From positions 124,001 through 188,000 of the forward strand of contig CACOYM010000002.1 in the NCBI GenBank assembly GCA_902631395.1: a DNA stretch of 64,000 nt, in the 5' to 3' direction. The notes beneath the pieces are model-generated. The model had not been told where the DNA came from, did not search any database, and saw only the letters and a list, made by a program, of their open reading frames with translations. The stretch comes from Halieaceae bacterium (GTDB lineage: Bacteria; Pseudomonadota; Gammaproteobacteria; Pseudomonadales; Halieaceae). The stretch's first letter is position 1; each line of letters starts with the position of its first letter. Made by a program: the position numbers and the translations under genes. Shown piece by piece: positions 17,572 through 25,171 of the stretch.

Positions 17572-18339
17572 ATGAGACTTGTCGTAGAGGAAGCTCAGGA
17601 TCACAGCGCCTGCATGGAAAAGCTAAGAAGCTTGTATGGGGCGGACTGTGTTGTTGTGCATAGCTTTCGGATAGACGATCGATACCGGGTGGTGATTGCA
17701 TTGGAGACAGATATTCGAACGCCCGCCAGTTGTCAGGGGAGCGCTGTAAAAAATGTTGTGTCTCACCCCTATATTCGCTGGGATACGCTAATCGATGGTG
17801 CGGAGTCGGTAAATACACCGTTGCCAACTAGTGTTGTCTCAGCAGCACATATGGAGACTAAGGCGTTGCAGCACGGCCCAAATGAGATCAGTTCCAGGCT
17901 GATCGAACTCGCGGCCAGGATCAAGGCGCTTGACGCGTTGGAACCACTGTCGGCTCTCGAGCCGGAGTCGCAAGACTTCAGACAGGCAGTGTTCTCGGAA
18001 GTCCTCGCCGAGGCCACAGCTGCCAGCGACAAACCGCATAATATCCAGCAACACGGCACCGACCAGGTAGCGCCCTCAATCCCAGAAATTTTTTCGACAC
18101 TAACAGATGCGCCGGCTGCCAAATTTCCCGCACCGGTCGATGCGCTCCTCAAGACACGTGAATCCCTCATCGCCGACACTTTGAACACCAGCACCCCTCT
18201 CGAGGAGACTCCCATTCCCAGAGTCTGCACGTCTGACAGCGCGGAAAACTTCGCCAATCTGCTCTTAAGTTGTGTTGCCGATTCCCAGAAAAGCTTGCCC
18301 CTTTATGAGCAGACTCGGCTTAGAATGGTAGCTAGCTAA
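17572..18339 (+). CDS. FlhF remnant: N-terminal domain only, GTPase (NG) domain absent
   Basis: Its position between flhA and fleN is that of flhF, the SRP-type GTPase that places polar flagella. Residues 1-50 fit the FlhF N-terminal B domain (EKLRSLYGADCVVVHSFRID, then YRVVIALE). The rest is low-complexity, Ala/Ser/Glu-rich, and nothing resembles the NG domain: there is no GxxGxGKTT P-loop, no DTAG and no TKxD motif. The frame ends at 18339 and fleN starts 59 bp later, so there is no room for a frameshifted GTPase domain. The ATG lies six bases after the flhA stop. Whether it still has a localisation role is unknown. An unrelated protein is possible, since only a short region matches. Confidence 0.7.
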   Translation: MRLVVEEAQDHSACMEKLRSLYGADCVVVHSFRIDDRYRVVIALETDIRTPASCQGSAVKNVVSHPYIRWDTLIDGAESVNTPLPTSVVSAAHMETKALQHGPNEISSRLIELAARIKALDALEPLSALEPESQDFRQAVFSEVLAEATAASDKPHNIQQHGTDQVAPSIPEIFSTLTDAPAAKFPAPVDALLKTRESLIADTLNTSTPLEETPIPRVCTSDSAENFANLLLSCVADSQKSLPLYEQTRLRMVAS

Positions 18340-18398
18340 GACATCTTACTGGCTGGCCGCAACATTTAGCGGCACTCACTGAGACATGAGGCATCACT

Positions 18399-19190
18399 AT
18401 GCGTGTAATTGGTGTGACAAGCGGAAAGGGTGGCGTCGGTAAAACCACAGTTTCGGTTAATCTTGCTGTTGAGCTTGCCAAGCGAGGCAAAAAAGTCGTT
18501 TTACTTGATGGTGACCTAGGGTTAAGTAATGCCCAGATACTGCTCAACGCCCGAGTCGAATACAGCTATGGGCATGTGCTCTCTGGGCAAAAGACCCTTG
18601 AAGAGATCATGGTGCAGTCAGAGCACGGCGTCACGTTGGTTCCGGGTTCAAGCGGCTCTTCTGCTCTGGCACGCCTCACGCGCCTACAGTTATTAGGTCT
18701 CATACACACACTCTCGACGCTAGATGACTGTGACTATCTGGTTGTTGATACGGCGGCAGGCATTAGCGATAACGTGACGGTGCTATTCGGTGCCTGCGAT
18801 ATTAAATTGCTACTGATTCAAAATGAGCCGTCCTCGATTGCTGATGCGTACGCCACAGTTAAGGTCTTGCAGCAGGAATTCAATCTCTCCGACATCATGC
18901 TAACGCCGGTTCAAGTAACAAATGAGCGCGAATCGGAAAATATTCACAAACGTATCAACAAAGTTACCGCGCAATTCCTGGGGATCTCCCTTGGATACTC
19001 GACCGGAATCCGAAAAGACCCGGTCGTGCTCAACTCTGCTAGGCTAGGACAACCAGCGATTCTTCACGCCCCAGAGAGCGATATCGCAAAAGACATTCGA
19101 CGTCTCGTCGACGTCATCACCGAATCGACGGGCGAGCCCACCACCGCCAGCGATATCAAAATATCGGTGGGCGCTGGCGCAAAGAACTGA
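18399..19190 (+). CDS. fleN: FleN/FlhG, MinD-like ATPase controlling flagellar number
   Basis: FleN (FlhG) limits flagellar number and, in Pseudomonas, inhibits FleQ. The 263-residue protein has the deviant Walker [10 protein letters not shown] at residues 10-18, the [13 protein letters not shown] switch region, and [13 protein letters not shown] as Walker B/switch II. The C-terminus lacks an obvious amphipathic membrane-targeting helix, ending in an Ala/Thr/Ser-rich tail. It begins directly with [12 protein letters not shown], so it has no N-terminal extension that could carry the DQAxxLR motif known to activate the FlhF GTPase. That fits the missing FlhF NG domain next door. GAGG seven bases upstream supports the ATG. 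Confidence 0.92.
   Translation: MRVIGVTSGKGGVGKTTVSVNLAVELAKRGKKVVLLDGDLGLSNAQILLNARVEYSYGHVLSGQKTLEEIMVQSEHGVTLVPGSSGSSALARLTRLQLLGLIHTLSTLDDCDYLVVDTAAGISDNVTVLFGACDIKLLLIQNEPSSIADAYATVKVLQQEFNLSDIMLTPVQVTNERESENIHKRINKVTAQFLGISLGYSTGIRKDPVVLNSARLGQPAILHAPESDIAKDIRRLVDVITESTGEPTTASDIKISVGAGAKN
19145..19179 (+). promoter_or_regulatory. Nested inverted repeat at the fleN end, just before fliA
   Basis: CGCCAGCG (19145-19152) and CGCTGGCG (19172-19179) form a perfect 8-bp inverted repeat. An ATAT-CAAA-ATAT stem lies in the loop, and an overlapping alternative pairing, CCACCG/CGGTGG, uses 19141-19170. It ends 14 bases before the fliA ATG, where no clear ribosome-binding site is seen. The structure could influence fliA translation; this is an inference from sequence. 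Confidence 0.4.
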
Positions 19191-19193
19191 TCT

Positions 19194-19913
19194 ATGTCCA
19201 AAGGCTACCAAGCATATGCTGACGCACTGACGAACTCTGAGCCCAGTGCTGAGAATTCTGCGGTGCTGCAGCATATCGGCCTCGTACATAAAACAGCTCT
19301 TCATATCAAGGCCCGACTGCCAGACTACGTTGAACTCGAAGAGTTGGTGCAAATCGGGATGGTCGGGTTGCTCGAGGCTGCAAAGTCCTACGATTCAACA
19401 CAAGGTGCCGACCTGGGCACATTCGCCAGCAAGCGCATACGAGGCGCTATTTTGGATGAGGTGCGCAAGAGATCTCCCCTGTCGAGGACCGACAGTTCGC
19501 ACATCAAGGCAGAAGAGCAGGTGGTGGAGCAATTTCTTGCAAAACATGGCAGACCACCGACGGCGAGCGAGATAGCACAAGAACTCGGCACGCCACTTGA
19601 TGAGTACCAAAAGCAACGAGGCAGATCGCAGAAATTTCGCACGACGTCTCTGGAAGATCTGGAGGAAAGTGGTCAAATCCCCGTCTCCGAGAGCGATGGT
19701 CCTGAGGACGAATTAGACGCTATCGAAGCCAGCGAGTGGCTTGCTGCGGAAATCGCAGAATTACCTGAGCGTGAACAAATCGTGATTTCTTTATACTATA
19801 ACGATGAAATGAATTTGAAAGAGATAGGAGCGATCATTGGCGTCAGCGAATCCCGAGTCAGCCAAATTCTCACCAAAGTGGTGGGGAAACTTCGCGACCG
19901 GGTCGCGTTTTAA
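19194..19913 (+). CDS. fliA: FliA, sigma-28 factor for late flagellar genes
   Basis: FliA directs RNA polymerase to late flagellar promoters and is held by FlgM. The 239-residue sequence has region 2 (LEELVQIGMVGLLEAAKSYD, FASKRIRGAILDEVRK), region 3 (LAKHGRPPTASEIAQELG) and the region 4 helix-turn-helix (LPEREQIVISLYYNDEMNLK, then IGAIIGVSESRVSQI). Three FliA-type promoters are visible in the window (before flgM, flgP and the gene at 21091-21909). No strong ribosome-binding site precedes the ATG, so coupling to fleN, whose stop is three bases upstream, is likely. Confidence 0.97.
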   Translation: MSKGYQAYADALTNSEPSAENSAVLQHIGLVHKTALHIKARLPDYVELEELVQIGMVGLLEAAKSYDSTQGADLGTFASKRIRGAILDEVRKRSPLSRTDSSHIKAEEQVVEQFLAKHGRPPTASEIAQELGTPLDEYQKQRGRSQKFRTTSLEDLEESGQIPVSESDGPEDELDAIEASEWLAAEIAELPEREQIVISLYYNDEMNLKEIGAIIGVSESRVSQILTKVVGKLRDRVAF

Positions 19914-19928
19914 GGCATAGAGCACGGC

Positions 19929-20414
19929 ATGTTTGGAAAAAAATCAAAACTAGAGCGCGTAAAAGCAGACGCAAAAGCAGACTACTTAAAGTGTAGTGCC
20001 TTGGACCCTGAGGATCGCCTTCACAGGGTTTTCGCAGCGCGAATCGCCCAACGAGCGAGACTGAATCTCGACAAGATTTTTGTGCAGGGCGCCAAAGCAG
20101 AAGAAAAACGCCAGCACGAGATGGCAGAGGCAATTAAAGCCGGTAGTGGCATTCCACCGAGAATCGTGCATGAGGGCTACAACCAGCTACAAGGGATATC
20201 AGGGTCCGTTGTGTCCTGGGTCCCGGAGGAACTTGCCAACAAGATGTTTAACTTGGGTGCTGACTATCAAATTACTGAAGTCAGTGCCCATGAAGCGTTG
20301 CAGCAGGCTGAAAAGGTTGCTGAGACTATTATTGAGGACCTGCAAACCACGCAATCTATACAATTACTCGGTTTGTTGCGCGAGGACGATGGAGACGATG
20401 AGTCCGAGGATTAG
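19929..20414 (+). CDS. Unrecognised 161-residue soluble protein downstream of fliA
   Basis: I do not recognise this family. The product has a strongly basic N-terminus (MFGKKSKLERVKADAKADY), a helical Lys/Ala/Glu-rich middle, a possible globular segment with a GIPPRIVHEGYNQLQGISGS motif, and a very acidic tail (EDDGDDESED). It has no signal peptide or membrane helix. It starts 15 bp after fliA on the same strand and probably shares its transcript. In Pseudomonas the motility/chemotaxis genes cheY and cheZ follow fliA; this protein does not resemble them. Confidence 0.75.
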   Translation: MFGKKSKLERVKADAKADYLKCSALDPEDRLHRVFAARIAQRARLNLDKIFVQGAKAEEKRQHEMAEAIKAGSGIPPRIVHEGYNQLQGISGSVVSWVPEELANKMFNLGADYQITEVSAHEALQQAEKVAETIIEDLQTTQSIQLLGLLREDDGDDESED

Positions 20415-20453
20415 GCTCACCGAGATTAGGTCTGCAGGCCAGAAAATACACCC

Positions 20454-21089
20454 ATGTCACTAGAAAATATTGTCATCGCGGTATCGCTGCTCTTGGGCAT
20501 TGTGTTACTCATCCTGATCATTTATCTGATCAGTAGAGTTAACGACCTTGAGGCAAAGGCTTTTTCCTTTCAAAGCGCTACGTCGTCGGAAAAAAAAACC
20601 GAAACAGATTCGCAGAAGGTCTTTGGGGGGCTAAATGGACGCCAATTATGGGACGAATGGGTGGCGATGGCCAACGGCGGGGAAGATCGATTTGGCATCA
20701 GGGGGGACCGGGATCGCTTCCTCGCTCTACTTGAGTTACACATTCGCTCACTTATTAAGACCGGCATCGAACACGGCTCCAACGGGATAAACGAGCCACC
20801 CTCTAACCCGTTGAAAATCAAAATGCTGCGCGGTGAGTTCGAAAGCTATCTTCCATCGTCTCAGGCTGGTCGCCTCTACGAAATCGGGTGTGATTTAGGC
20901 TTCAGCGACGATCCACAGCAGCAAGCAGCGCTGGTCGCGGCGCTCACCGAGACCGTTGACGCCATTTCAATGGGTATTGACGCAGGTTCAACTTTCGTTG
21001 AAAACGCGATGCGCGACGTCAGCACTGAGCCTCAAGACCGAGAGCTCGGGCAGGAACTCGTGCCGGCTGACCAATCCAGCGTTGATTGA
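20454..21089 (+). CDS. Unrecognised single-pass membrane protein, end of the flhA-fliA operon
   Basis: The 211-residue product starts with one strongly hydrophobic helix (residues 5-28, IVIAVSLLLGIVLLILIIYL), a short linker and a helical cytoplasmic or periplasmic domain with LNGRQLWDEWVAMANGGEDR and FLALLELHIRSLIKTGIEHG. I recognise no known domain. It lies 39 bp after the 161-residue gene and ends one base before the convergent gene at 21091, leaving no room for a separate terminator. Another membrane protein with a coiled coil lies opposite, so the pair may act in the same process. Confidence 0.75.
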   Translation: MSLENIVIAVSLLLGIVLLILIIYLISRVNDLEAKAFSFQSATSSEKKTETDSQKVFGGLNGRQLWDEWVAMANGGEDRFGIRGDRDRFLALLELHIRSLIKTGIEHGSNGINEPPSNPLKIKMLRGEFESYLPSSQAGRLYEIGCDLGFSDDPQQQAALVAALTETVDAISMGIDAGSTFVENAMRDVSTEPQDRELGQELVPADQSSVD

Positions 21090-21090
21090 A

Positions 21091-21909
21091 TTATTGTTGC
21101 TGGTCTGGAGCAGGAAACACGACACTTCCCTCGGGATAAATCTTTTCAGGCACCAAGACATCGTCCTCCGTAGGGCCATTGCTGAGCTGAGCTCGCTCAA
21201 GGGCCAATTGCGCAGCAAAGAGCTCTGCCAGATTTTCGCGCTCAATCTCAATAAGAGTTGAAATCTCCCGCTTGAGGGCTTCAACATCGTTAAGGCCAGA
21301 CTCTAACTTTGTGACTTTCCGCGACAACTCGGCGAACTGCTCCGACTGCTTTTGCAACTGCGCGACCATCGCTCTGTTAGACTCGACACCACTCCGGGTA
21401 ATTTCGCTGGTGTCTGTGACAATGGATTGAACACCAGTAATCGACATAGCCATCTGCTCGGCCAGCGTCTTGCCATCCCGCTCTACTTGGCCAATGGCCT
21501 CCGCGAGCTGAGCCTGACCTTCATCGAGCATGCTCAGCTTTTGATCTAGCACAACCATGCGGTCAAGCGCAGAATTCATGTTCACGACGCGCTTTGTGAT
21601 CGACAGAGTCGCAGCCTGCAATGCGTCCACCTGCCCAGACAACCTGCCGCCCGCTACCATGAGCAGGACTGCACACAAAAAAACTACGACGGCGGCGCCA
21701 CCGGCCAAACGCTTGGCATAGAATTCCATCTTGCGATTGGCCTGGCTTGCCGAGTCCAATGCCCGGTCAAGTCGGCTATGAGTATCAGCGTTCAACTGCG
21801 CGACGGCGTCAACAGCAGGACTTGACGGCACTGAGCCACCATTATTGGTGCTCTTTTGGGCCGGCAAAGCCAAGTCGCCCTCTAAGCCTGGATTTTCGTC
21901 ATCAACCAT
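21091..21909 (-). CDS. Unrecognised membrane-anchored coiled-coil protein, FliA-dependent
   Basis: The 272-residue product has an N-terminal cytoplasmic part (about 68 residues), one membrane helix (GGAAVVVFLCAVLLMVAGGR) and a long helical region with heptads (about residues 90-240), ending in a Pro-rich tail. This layout resembles tethers or chemoreceptor-like stalks, but no MCP signalling hairpin is visible. The ATG at 21909 has GGGAGAGA upstream. Its own sigma-28 promoter (21935-21961) overlaps the stop of the previous gene, placing it with late flagellar genes. No family name can be given. Confidence 0.78.
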   Translation of the reverse strand: MVDDENPGLEGDLALPAQKSTNNGGSVPSSPAVDAVAQLNADTHSRLDRALDSASQANRKMEFYAKRLAGGAAVVVFLCAVLLMVAGGRLSGQVDALQAATLSITKRVVNMNSALDRMVVLDQKLSMLDEGQAQLAEAIGQVERDGKTLAEQMAMSITGVQSIVTDTSEITRSGVESNRAMVAQLQKQSEQFAELSRKVTKLESGLNDVEALKREISTLIEIERENLAELFAAQLALERAQLSNGPTEDDVLVPEKIYPEGSVVFPAPDQQQ

Positions 21910-21934
21910 ATGAAATCTCTCCCTATGGAGGGAA

Positions 21935-21961
21935 ATATCGGCCTATTCACTTTTTTGTTTA
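21935..21961 (-). promoter_or_regulatory. Sigma-28 (FliA) promoter of the coiled-coil membrane gene
   Basis: The minus strand reads TAAACAAA-N11-GCCGATAT. TAAA and GCCGATA match the FliA consensus and the spacing is exact. The first TAA is also the stop codon of the upstream gene. Transcription would start near 21928, about 19 bases before the ATG. An additional CCCT-ATGG-AGGG dyad lies in the leader. Confidence 0.8.
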
Positions 21962-22924
21962 GTGCGGGAGACGCTGAAACAGCGGCTCAAGGCTGTCCAT
22001 AATCTCTTCTATCCAAGGCTTTACCAGCGACTGTGTTAGTTCCCAAACCGGTGGGTGCAGGGCACCCGCAACCGCCAAAATCACTGCACTGGCAGACAAA
22101 ATAATGATGCCCACCGCAATCAGAGACCCAATTCTTGGGAGCAGGGCTCTCCAATTAATCCATCGCGATGGCGCTTTTTGGTCAGTCGCCTCAGCAAAAG
22201 CCCCACCTAATTGTTCAGCGGCCTGACCACCCGCATAGTCAGTGTGTGGAGAGATAGACTTAGATTCATCGTAATCAGAAACACTTTGTTTAAGCGCGTC
22301 GCTAACGTCCAGGCCCAGTATCTCCATGGCAAGTCCGTACCAGGGCGACTGCTGAAGAGACGGTAGCAAATCGGCCAGCGCTCCTCTCTGATGACACTCT
22401 GAAAAGTACCGCTTTATGGCAGGATGATCCATCTCAGTGAGGCGTATCAGATTATTACGCGACTTAAGCGAGAGTTGCTGTAAGGCTGCCGCATCGTGAT
22501 TGCTCTCCGTTGAAAATGCTAGCATCCCTACATTGGCACCCGGGAACGTGTTGACCAAAGACTCGCACGCCAACCACTCCTTGCCAGCGTTAGGACCAAA
22601 ATCGGGCATCACAATGATATGGCGCTCTTGAGCCTGCTGGTTGCGTGCTTCTTCAATTGAGAGATCAGCCAATACAGTGTTGAATAGCTCGACGATGTCA
22701 TCCACTTTTGGAGACATCATGCGATGCAAATGAAGCCCAGGCTGCAGCTTTAGTTGTTGGTATAAAGCGAGAAAACAGGCATCAACATGGAACTCTTCCT
22801 CACCCACTATGAACACATTCGACATGCCCTCCAGCAATGCTTCGCGCGCTGCCTCAAGAATTCTCTCATCGTCTGGGTGAGGGAGTGACCGGAGCAGCAC
22901 GTCATCTGTGAGTTCAATTTTCAT
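21959..22924 (-). CDS. Unrecognised ATPase-like membrane protein downstream of flhB
   Basis: The N-terminal ~190 residues have an alternating strand/helix pattern (NVFIVGEEEFHVDACFLALY, then RHIIVMPDFGPNAGKEWLA) resembling a P-loop ATPase fold of the ExeA/MshM kind. However, the P-loop position reads GEEEFHVD and lacks GxxxxGK[ST], so nucleotide binding is doubtful. A membrane helix follows at about residues 265-290 (GSLIAVGIIILSASAVILAV) and then a short amphipathic tail. I use the ATG at 22924; the track's GTG at 22936 is possible. It lies 36 bp after flhB in the fli operon. The ATPase-fold reading is by eye only. Confidence 0.7.
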   Translation of the reverse strand: MKIELTDDVLLRSLPHPDDERILEAAREALLEGMSNVFIVGEEEFHVDACFLALYQQLKLQPGLHLHRMMSPKVDDIVELFNTVLADLSIEEARNQQAQERHIIVMPDFGPNAGKEWLACESLVNTFPGANVGMLAFSTESNHDAAALQQLSLKSRNNLIRLTEMDHPAIKRYFSECHQRGALADLLPSLQQSPWYGLAMEILGLDVSDALKQSVSDYDESKSISPHTDYAGGQAAEQLGGAFAEATDQKAPSRWINWRALLPRIGSLIAVGIIILSASAVILAVAGALHPPVWELTQSLVKPWIEEIMDSLEPLFQRLPH

Positions 22925-22960
22925 CGGCCGATACACCGTCGCTGCAAGGCCATATCATTC

Positions 22961-24121
22961 TCAATCATAGACATCTGACTGTCGACCTTCTGAATCGAAA
23001 ACCATTTCGTCAGGCACACGCGGCACGGGCTTAGCGTGAGAAACGCTAGATTGGTTGATGCTGTTGATATTGAAGATATAAGCGATTACTTGGGCAACTG
23101 CCTCAAAGAGAGGCTCAGGAATAAATCCCTCGAGTTCAGTAGTGAAAAATAGGGCTCTCGCAAGCACCGGTGATTGGAAAAGCGGAACACCCTCTTGGCC
23201 GGCTCGCTCTCGAATTCTCTCGGCGATCACATCAGTGCCTTTTGCCACCACTTTAGGTGGATCCTCGGAAGAGGGGTCATAAGACAACGCGACGGCAAAG
23301 TGCTCCGGGTTAGTAATAACAACGTCGGCCTCCGATATTGCCTCCAACATTCGTGCCGCCGAGACCTCACGCTGCTTCTGCCGGATACGTTGTTTAACCT
23401 CAGGTGAACCCTCAGTGTCTTTGCGCTCATCCTTAACCTCTTTCAGCGTCATCTTCATTTTTTGATTGTGCTGATAAACCTGATAAGGAGCGTCAATCAA
23501 GGCAATGATGATCAGAGTACTAGACGCGACCAAGAACGCCGTGGTCAGGATAGAGGCAGAGGCTGTGAGACCCGGCTCAAGGGCCATAAGCGATATTTCA
23601 GCAAATTCGGTAATTGACGCGTTAATCAGAAAGTAGGTTACGCCACCAACCAAGAAAAACTTCGCGATAGATTTGGCGAGGTTAACTAGAGCCTGAAGGC
23701 CAAACATGCGCTTGAACCCCGAAAGAGGATTAAATTTTGATGCTTTGGGTTGCAAAGACTTCCAGCTGAAGTTGTACCCACCTATCAGTCCGGAACACGC
23801 CAGAACCACAACTCCGGTCAGAATCAGGATAGGCAGAATACTAAACAATGCCTCTGTCATGGCGTCACCCAACCTGCCTGCTGCGACCCGTGGCTCCAGT
23901 ACAGCCAAAGAATCAAAGACCAACCCCTGAGCGAATATGTTGGCTACGTTGCCGAGCAAAGAGCTACCAAATAAATAAAGGTAAACAGCCACGCTGATTA
24001 CGGAGGCGGCGATGGTGATTTCTGTGGAGCGTGCAATCTGGCCCTCTTCTCGGGCTTTACTAAGCCTTCTCGCAGTAGGCTCCTCTGTTTTTTCCTGGCC
24101 TTCGTCCTGTTGATCCGCCAT
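22961..24121 (-). CDS. flhB: FlhB, export switch protein, with NPEH in place of NPTH
   Basis: FlhB is the export-gate component that switches from rod/hook to filament substrates after cleaving itself at NPTH. From the ATG at 24121 it has 386 residues: the family start EKTEEPTARRLSKAREEGQI, four membrane helices, the conserved linker LKEVKDERKDTEGSPEVKQR, and a C-terminal domain ending in PEPLFEAVAQVIAYIF. The cleavage motif reads ITNPEHFAVALSYD, so Thr is replaced by Glu. The Asn-Pro bond and His are kept, so cleavage may still occur. Its start overlaps the fliR stop as TGATG. Confidence 0.96.
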   Translation of the reverse strand: MADQQDEGQEKTEEPTARRLSKAREEGQIARSTEITIAASVISVAVYLYLFGSSLLGNVANIFAQGLVFDSLAVLEPRVAAGRLGDAMTEALFSILPILILTGVVVLACSGLIGGYNFSWKSLQPKASKFNPLSGFKRMFGLQALVNLAKSIAKFFLVGGVTYFLINASITEFAEISLMALEPGLTASASILTTAFLVASSTLIIIALIDAPYQVYQHNQKMKMTLKEVKDERKDTEGSPEVKQRIRQKQREVSAARMLEAISEADVVITNPEHFAVALSYDPSSEDPPKVVAKGTDVIAERIRERAGQEGVPLFQSPVLARALFFTTELEGFIPEPLFEAVAQVIAYIFNINSINQSSVSHAKPVPRVPDEMVFDSEGRQSDVYD

Positions 24122-24891
24122 CAGGTCATAACCCAAATGTTTTGGGCTCGAGAAAAGGCTTCAAGCCATAGCCATTCTATTCTATAGCCAATGTTCACTA
24201 GGTACACGACGAACAATACGAGACCAGCCAACAACATTGCCGGGAAACCAACAGCAAAAATATTCAGCGCCGGCGCGGCGCGGGTCACGATCCCGATGCA
24301 GACATTAACGAGCATCATCGTGAGCATAATCGGCAGCGCAATCAGCACAGCGCCGAGAAATACCATTGCAGTCCACTTAGTGAAATTAGCGACTGTCTCA
24401 ATGAAGTTGATATTGCTTCCAATAGGCATGAACTCAAAGCTCATCAGGACTAACTCAATCAGGATCAGGTGACCACCAATAGACAGAAAAATCAGTGTAG
24501 ACATGACGACAAGAAAAGAAGCCAGCACCGGCACCCGACCAATATTGGGGTCCACTGTCTGTGCCATACCTAACCCCATGCTCATTGACAGTGTCTGGCC
24601 CGCAACCACTAAGGCAGCATTTACCACCTGAAGCACGACCGCGAAGAGCAATCCGATAAGCAGCTCTCGGGTAATCAGCATGAGCCCCGGGGCACTGACC
24701 GGATCGATAGCGGGCAAATCGAGCGTGGGGTAGATAAAAACCGTGAGCACCAACGCTACAACAACGCGGATGCGAACGGACACCACTCTTAAAGAAACCA
24801 GCGGCGCAGCTAATAGCAGTGCTGAAATGCGAAGAAACGGAATTAATCCAGTCGCGAGAATTTGGACGACATCATCAAGAATCAGATTCAT
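24121..24891 (-). CDS. fliR: FliR, export gate membrane protein
   Basis: FliR is part of the FliPQR export channel. The 256-residue, very hydrophobic protein has about six membrane segments and family motifs: LRISALLLAAPLVS near the N-terminus, ITRELLIGLLFAVVLQVVNA, and GMAQTVDPNIGRVPVLASFL. Length is typical. It overlaps flhB by one base and fliQ by four, so all three are likely translationally coupled. Confidence 0.96.
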   Translation of the reverse strand: MNLILDDVVQILATGLIPFLRISALLLAAPLVSLRVVSVRIRVVVALVLTVFIYPTLDLPAIDPVSAPGLMLITRELLIGLLFAVVLQVVNAALVVAGQTLSMSMGLGMAQTVDPNIGRVPVLASFLVVMSTLIFLSIGGHLILIELVLMSFEFMPIGSNINFIETVANFTKWTAMVFLGAVLIALPIMLTMMLVNVCIGIVTRAAPALNIFAVGFPAMLLAGLVLFVVYLVNIGYRIEWLWLEAFSRAQNIWVMT

Positions 24892-25160
24892 CGGCTGAAT
24901 ATTTGAGGAATCATGTCGAATATGGTGATGAACATCTCGGAAAGAATCATCAGTTGCCAGTCTCCGAATATGAGCAGTGCCGCCACGAGTGCAGCAAGCT
25001 TAGGTATGAAGCTCAGCGTCATTTCCTGAATCGAAGTTGCAGCCTGAAATACGCCGATTATAAGACCCACCGAGAGCGCGATTATTAGCACGGGACCCGC
25101 GACATAAATCACAGTCCATATCGCTTCTCTGCCAATTCCTATGACTTCAGTCGTTTCCAT
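24888..25160 (-). CDS. fliQ: FliQ, export gate membrane protein
   Basis: FliQ is the small subunit of the FliPQR channel. From the ATG at 25160 it has 90 residues with two membrane helices (AGPVLIIALSVGLIIGVFQA and LAALVAALLIFGDWQLMILS) joined by the conserved ATSIQEMTLSFIPKL loop. The track adds 18 residues not found in FliQ. The family length is about 90. Confidence 0.96.
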   Translation of the reverse strand: METTEVIGIGREAIWTVIYVAGPVLIIALSVGLIIGVFQAATSIQEMTLSFIPKLAALVAALLIFGDWQLMILSEMFITIFDMIPQIFSR

Positions 25161-25171
25161 ATCGTCAGCCT

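Noticed and set aside
18340-18398. Frameshift that would restore the FlhF GTPase domain
   Set aside because: Only 59 bp lie before fleN and no GTPase motif is seen in other frames of 17572-18398, so a frameshift cannot explain the missing domain.
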